A stretch of 34,184 nucleotides of DNA from the NCBI GenBank assembly GCA_944381515.1, contig CALWLM010000076.1, forward strand, positions 1-34,184, read 5' to 3'. Shown here piece after piece: positions 31,977 through 34,184 of this stretch. Origin of the DNA: an uncultured Lachnospiraceae bacterium (GTDB taxonomy: Bacteria > Bacillota > Clostridia > Lachnospirales > Lachnospiraceae). Numbering within the stretch: position 1 is the first letter of the stretch; the number at the start of each line of letters is the position of its first letter. The notes under the pieces are model-generated. The model was not told the origin of the DNA and did not search any database. It saw only the letters and a program-made list of their open reading frames with translations. Position numbers and translations under genes: made by a program.

Positions 31977-32675
31977 TTATTTCATATTGATGAGGGCCCT
32001 GGCGACCTTGTCGGCTGCGCCGCGCGGAAGAGGAATGAGCGTACCGTCAGTCAGGTGGAGCTGTGTCTTTGACACCCGGGCGATACAGGTCAGATTGACA
32101 ATGGCCGAGCGTCCCGCACGGAAAAAACGGTCGTCCAGCTCGCCGGACAGCTCTCCCAGGGTTCTTTTGACGGTAATATCTTCTCTGGCATGAATGGTGG
32201 CGTAATTTTGATGCACATCGATATAACGGATCTGATAAAGAGGGATGCGGATCATTTCTCCTCCGGTTTCCAGGAGCAGAACCCTTTCGTTTGTCCGCAG
32301 TTTATCTGCGGCCCGGTCCAGCACCGAAAAAAGCTTGTCCTCCTTTACGGGCTTCATCAGATAATGAAGGGCGGCCACCTCGTAGCCTTCGGCGATGTAA
32401 TCGGAGTAGCCGGTGATAAAAATGATCTGCACGGTTTCGTTGCTCTCGCGCAGCTTTTTGGCCAGGGAGACGCCGTCCATTCCATCCATCTCGATATCCA
32501 GAAGGAGGATGTCAAAATCGCTCTCTTCGTCGTAGCAGAACAGAAAGCTTTCCGCGCTGGAAAAGGCGGACAGATGAAGGGAGTGGCCTCGTGCGTCCGC
32601 CCATTTCCTTGCCAAATCCTGAATATAAGCTCTGTCGGCTGCATTGTCGTCGCAGATGGCTGCCTTGTATCTCAT
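31977..32675 (-). CDS. LytTR-family response regulator
   Basis: 232-residue regulator. Receiver domain 1-120 with acidic pocket CDD (8-10), phospho-acceptor D60 in LLLDIEMDGMDG and K108 in LMKP. LytTR DNA-binding domain from about 130 (IRIPLYQIRYIDVHQNYATIHAR, FFRAGRSAIVNLTCIARV). Paired with the downstream sensor-less kinase; likely target is the exporter promoter. It starts just after the hpf terminator; no convincing promoter is seen, so read-through from hpf is possible. Confidence 0.93.
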   Translation of the reverse strand: MRYKAAICDDNAADRAYIQDLARKWADARGHSLHLSAFSSAESFLFCYDEESDFDILLLDIEMDGMDGVSLAKKLRESNETVQIIFITGYSDYIAEGYEVAALHYLMKPVKEDKLFSVLDRAADKLRTNERVLLLETGGEMIRIPLYQIRYIDVHQNYATIHAREDITVKRTLGELSGELDDRFFRAGRSAIVNLTCIARVSKTQLHLTDGTLIPLPRGAADKVARALINMK

Positions 32676-32691
32676 CTCTTCACCGCCCTCG

Positions 32692-32723
32692 AAAAACGCT
32701 GCACGGCAAAGCGCCGTGCAGCG
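32692..32723 (-). terminator. Terminator of hpf
   Basis: An 11-bp perfect stem (32697-32707 with 32713-32723), five-base loop, followed on the minus strand by five U. Confidence 0.9.
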
Positions 32724-32754
32724 AGTGATTCAAACGAAAGTTATGCTATTCCCG

Positions 32755-33282
32755 TCAATATTCCGGCTCAATAAGGCCGTAGGTGCCGTTTTTCCTCTTG
32801 TAGACTACGTTTACCTCGTCGGTCTCGCTGCTGCGGAACACATAGAAGGCATGTCCCAGAAGCTCCATCTGGATGCAGGCCTCCTCGGGGTCCATGGGCT
32901 TCATGGCAAAACGCTTGGTACGGATGATCTGAACTTCCTCGGGGTCTTCCATCTCCTCCTGAATATAGGCGTCGCTGAATGCGGAATTGCTCTGTTTTTT
33001 ATCGATGATTTTGTTCTTATATTTCTTTAACTGCCGTTCGATTACCTCCTCCACCAGATCGATGGAGACATACATGTCGGTGCTGGTCTGCTCGGACCGG
33101 ATTATCGAGCCCTTGACCGGAATGGTTACCTCGATTTTCTGCCTTCCCTTCTCCACGCTCAGCGTAACCGTGACGTCTGTGTCCTTGGAAAAGTAGCGCT
33201 CAAGCTTTCCGATCTTCTCATAGATAGCGGATCTGAGCCCGTCGGTGACTTCGATGTTTTTCCCTGTAATGGTGTAACGCAT
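32755..33282 (-). CDS. hpf: Ribosome hibernation promoting factor, long form
   Basis: 175-residue protein that binds the 30S subunit and pairs ribosomes into inactive 100S dimers. N-terminal HPF/RaiA domain (MRYTITGKNIEVTDGLRSAI, KLERYFSKD) to about residue 95, and a C-terminal dimerisation domain (IRTKRFAMKPMDPEEACIQMELLGHAFYVFRS). The start at 33282 has AAGGAG 8 bases upstream; the open frame running back to 33447 is AT-rich leader without family sequence. Promoter at 33316-33344. Confidence 0.96.
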   Translation of the reverse strand: MRYTITGKNIEVTDGLRSAIYEKIGKLERYFSKDTDVTVTLSVEKGRQKIEVTIPVKGSIIRSEQTSTDMYVSIDLVEEVIERQLKKYKNKIIDKKQSNSAFSDAYIQEEMEDPEEVQIIRTKRFAMKPMDPEEACIQMELLGHAFYVFRSSETDEVNVVYKRKNGTYGLIEPEY

Positions 33283-33315
33283 GAAACCAACTCCTTCCGT
33301 TTTAGGGTTAACTCT

Positions 33316-33344
33316 AGTATAACAAAACTGCGGTTTTTTTTCAA
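33316..33344 (-). promoter_or_regulatory. Promoter of hpf
   Basis: Minus strand TTGAAA (33344-33339), 17-base spacer, TATACT (33321-33316). Start near 33309. Confidence 0.75.
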
Positions 33345-33554
33345 GAAATATTCGAGAAAAAAACAAAGGCTTTGCAAAGTTGTCGCACATTAAATTTTCA
33401 TAAAATTTAAATAAATTTTGTGAGAAGTATAATTTTCTATTTGTCAATGGGTTTGGGGTATTTTTTTGACCTGGGGTAACGATTTATGAGAGTTTCACAA
33501 AACGCATGTTTTCTCTTGACAGGAAAAAGATATCCCCGGAATTCCCTGATTTTT

Positions 33555-33670
33555 TGTGGATAATGTGGATAACTTGGTGTATAAGTCAGTTTTTCTGATA
33601 AAACCTAGGGGTAGATATGTGGACAAAAAGTGTGGATATTTTTCAGATGTACACGTGGATAAGTGGACAA
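33555..33670. other. DnaA-box cluster (possible replication origin)
   Basis: Two perfect boxes TGTGGATAA in direct tandem (33555-33563, 33564-33572), then near-matches GGTGTATAA (33576), TGTGGACAA (33618), TGTGGATAT (33631), CGTGGATAA (33654) and AGTGGACAA (33662), all in one orientation. A very AT-rich stretch (33300-33480) lies on the left, as expected for an unwinding region. dnaA itself is not in the window, so an origin is possible but unproven. Confidence 0.45.
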
Positions 33671-33672
33671 GG

Positions 33673-34029
33673 AAATGAAGGGGGTGTTTTTTTTGTGCAA
33701 CTTGTACAGGCGCCCTTTTGCCGTTCTTTGATGCGGTCTGAGGACGGGCGGGGCGGCAAGGGAATATCTGCTGGCTGACTTGAAAAAGTAAATTCCAGTG
33801 CAAGATTAAATTCCACAGGCACTTTTAAAACCTTATATTTTCGGCAATTTTATAATGTTTAAATAGCCGATTTCTGCTATAATAAGACCATGTTCTCAAA
33901 AAAATCCTGTTTTCCGGACACGACAAGCAGGCCTTTGAAAGGCAGTGTGCTAGACTGAATTCCACCGGCCTGAGTCGAAAAATGTAAAAGTTTGAATCCG
34001 GTCTGGCAGCAGATTTATTTGAGAATTCG
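33673..34029. other. Gene-free stretch next to the transposase
   Basis: No convincing gene. It holds two direct TAAATTCCA repeats (33789-33797, 33807-33815), a related TGAATTCCA (33956), an extended -10 box TGCTATAAT (33875-33883, plus strand) with no good -35, and a GCCTTT/AAAGGC hairpin near 33931-33943. The left end of the IS30-like element probably lies somewhere here; the exact edge cannot be fixed because the other end is outside. Confidence 0.4.
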
Positions 34030-34184
34030 TTAGTGGTTGAAGCGGATCAGCTTAGGCGTCAGATTGACCTTGTCAGGGTCGATCGGCTTAAGCTGAAATG
34101 CGTTTAAGGCATCTTCACCGAAGGTTTCCAAAGCAACGCTGTAAGGCGTCCTTCCTTCAAGGCACTCCCTGGGAGTGGAATTGA
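34030..34184 (-). CDS. IS30-family-like transposase, C-terminal end only
   Basis: Last 51 codons of a transposase entering from the right edge. The frame reads NSTPRECLEGRTPYSVAL, then FGEDALNAFQLKPI, and ends NLTPKLIRFNH before TAA. The N-x-x-PR-x-CLxxRTPY pattern is the end of the DDE domain in IS30-type enzymes, followed by a clostridial-type tail. The catalytic residues and the far inverted repeat are outside the window, so activity cannot be judged. Confidence 0.72.
   Translation of the reverse strand, partial: NSTPRECLEGRTPYSVALETFGEDALNAFQLKPIDPDKVNLTPKLIRFNH

Noticed and set aside
27354-32675. Lantibiotic or bacteriocin cluster
   Set aside because: No precursor peptide, modification enzyme or peptidase domain in or near the exporter genes.
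33891-33959. 22-codon frame starting ATG at 33891 after a TGCTATAAT box
   Set aside because: No ribosome site and no recognisable product; probably chance next to the insertion element.

Overview
The window looks like chromosomal DNA of an anaerobic Clostridia-type Firmicute, most likely a Lachnospiraceae member. Reasons: a formate-forming pyruvate formate-lyase locus, strong AGGAGG-type ribosome sites, consensus TTGACA/TATAAT promoters, a T-box leader, a CIRCE element, long-form HPF, a DUF4317 protein, TreR-type and XRE regulators, and a moderately GC-rich base composition. No rRNA, tRNA, CRISPR array or prophage was seen.

Layout. 1-359: 5' part of a Pit-type phosphate transporter (minus). 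623-1138: a shortened MerR/TipAL-type regulator. 1135-4473 (minus): pyruvate formate-lyase split into a large subunit with the Cys-Cys pair and a separate 82-residue glycyl-radical subunit, then the activating enzyme. 4740-11346 (plus): a sugar locus with a promoter between two TTGTTTAAACAA-like palindromes, a PTS EIIBC, two YdjC/ChbG-type deacetylases, a serine esterase, two metallo-beta-lactamase-fold hydrolases and a TreR-like GntR regulator. 11517-12510: a small XRE regulator with twin operators and a PAT-like acetyltransferase. 12617-13760: CIRCE-controlled pair of Hsp20 genes. 14010-17998: a TetM/EF-G-like GTPase fused to a Rae1/YacP-type NYN endoribonuclease, translationally coupled to a DUF4317 protein. 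17973-18286: a GNAT pseudogene whose sequence carries the terminator of the preceding operon. 18360-21938 (minus): MFS carrier, short-chain dehydrogenase and SLC13-type permease. 22344-27232 (plus): secreted NlpC/P60 hydrolase, trpS, dCMP deaminase, and T-box-controlled tyrS. 27354-32675 (minus): LytTR response regulator, a sensor-less GHKL kinase and a heterodimeric ABC exporter. 32755-33282 (minus): hpf. 33555-33670: a cluster of DnaA-box sequences. 34030-34184: the 3' end of an IS30-like transposase running off the window.

How the genes work together. The split PFL needs both subunits plus the activase to make acetyl-CoA and formate. The sugar locus looks like an import-and-deacylate route for a phosphorylated, acylated saccharide; the substrate is unknown and no glycosidase is present. 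The GTPase-NYN fusion is the most striking item: it joins a factor family that enters the ribosomal A site to a nuclease family that cuts mRNA there, suggesting a one-polypeptide ribosome-clearing or mRNA-cutting system. All functional statements come from reading motifs and recalled family knowledge; no database search was run.
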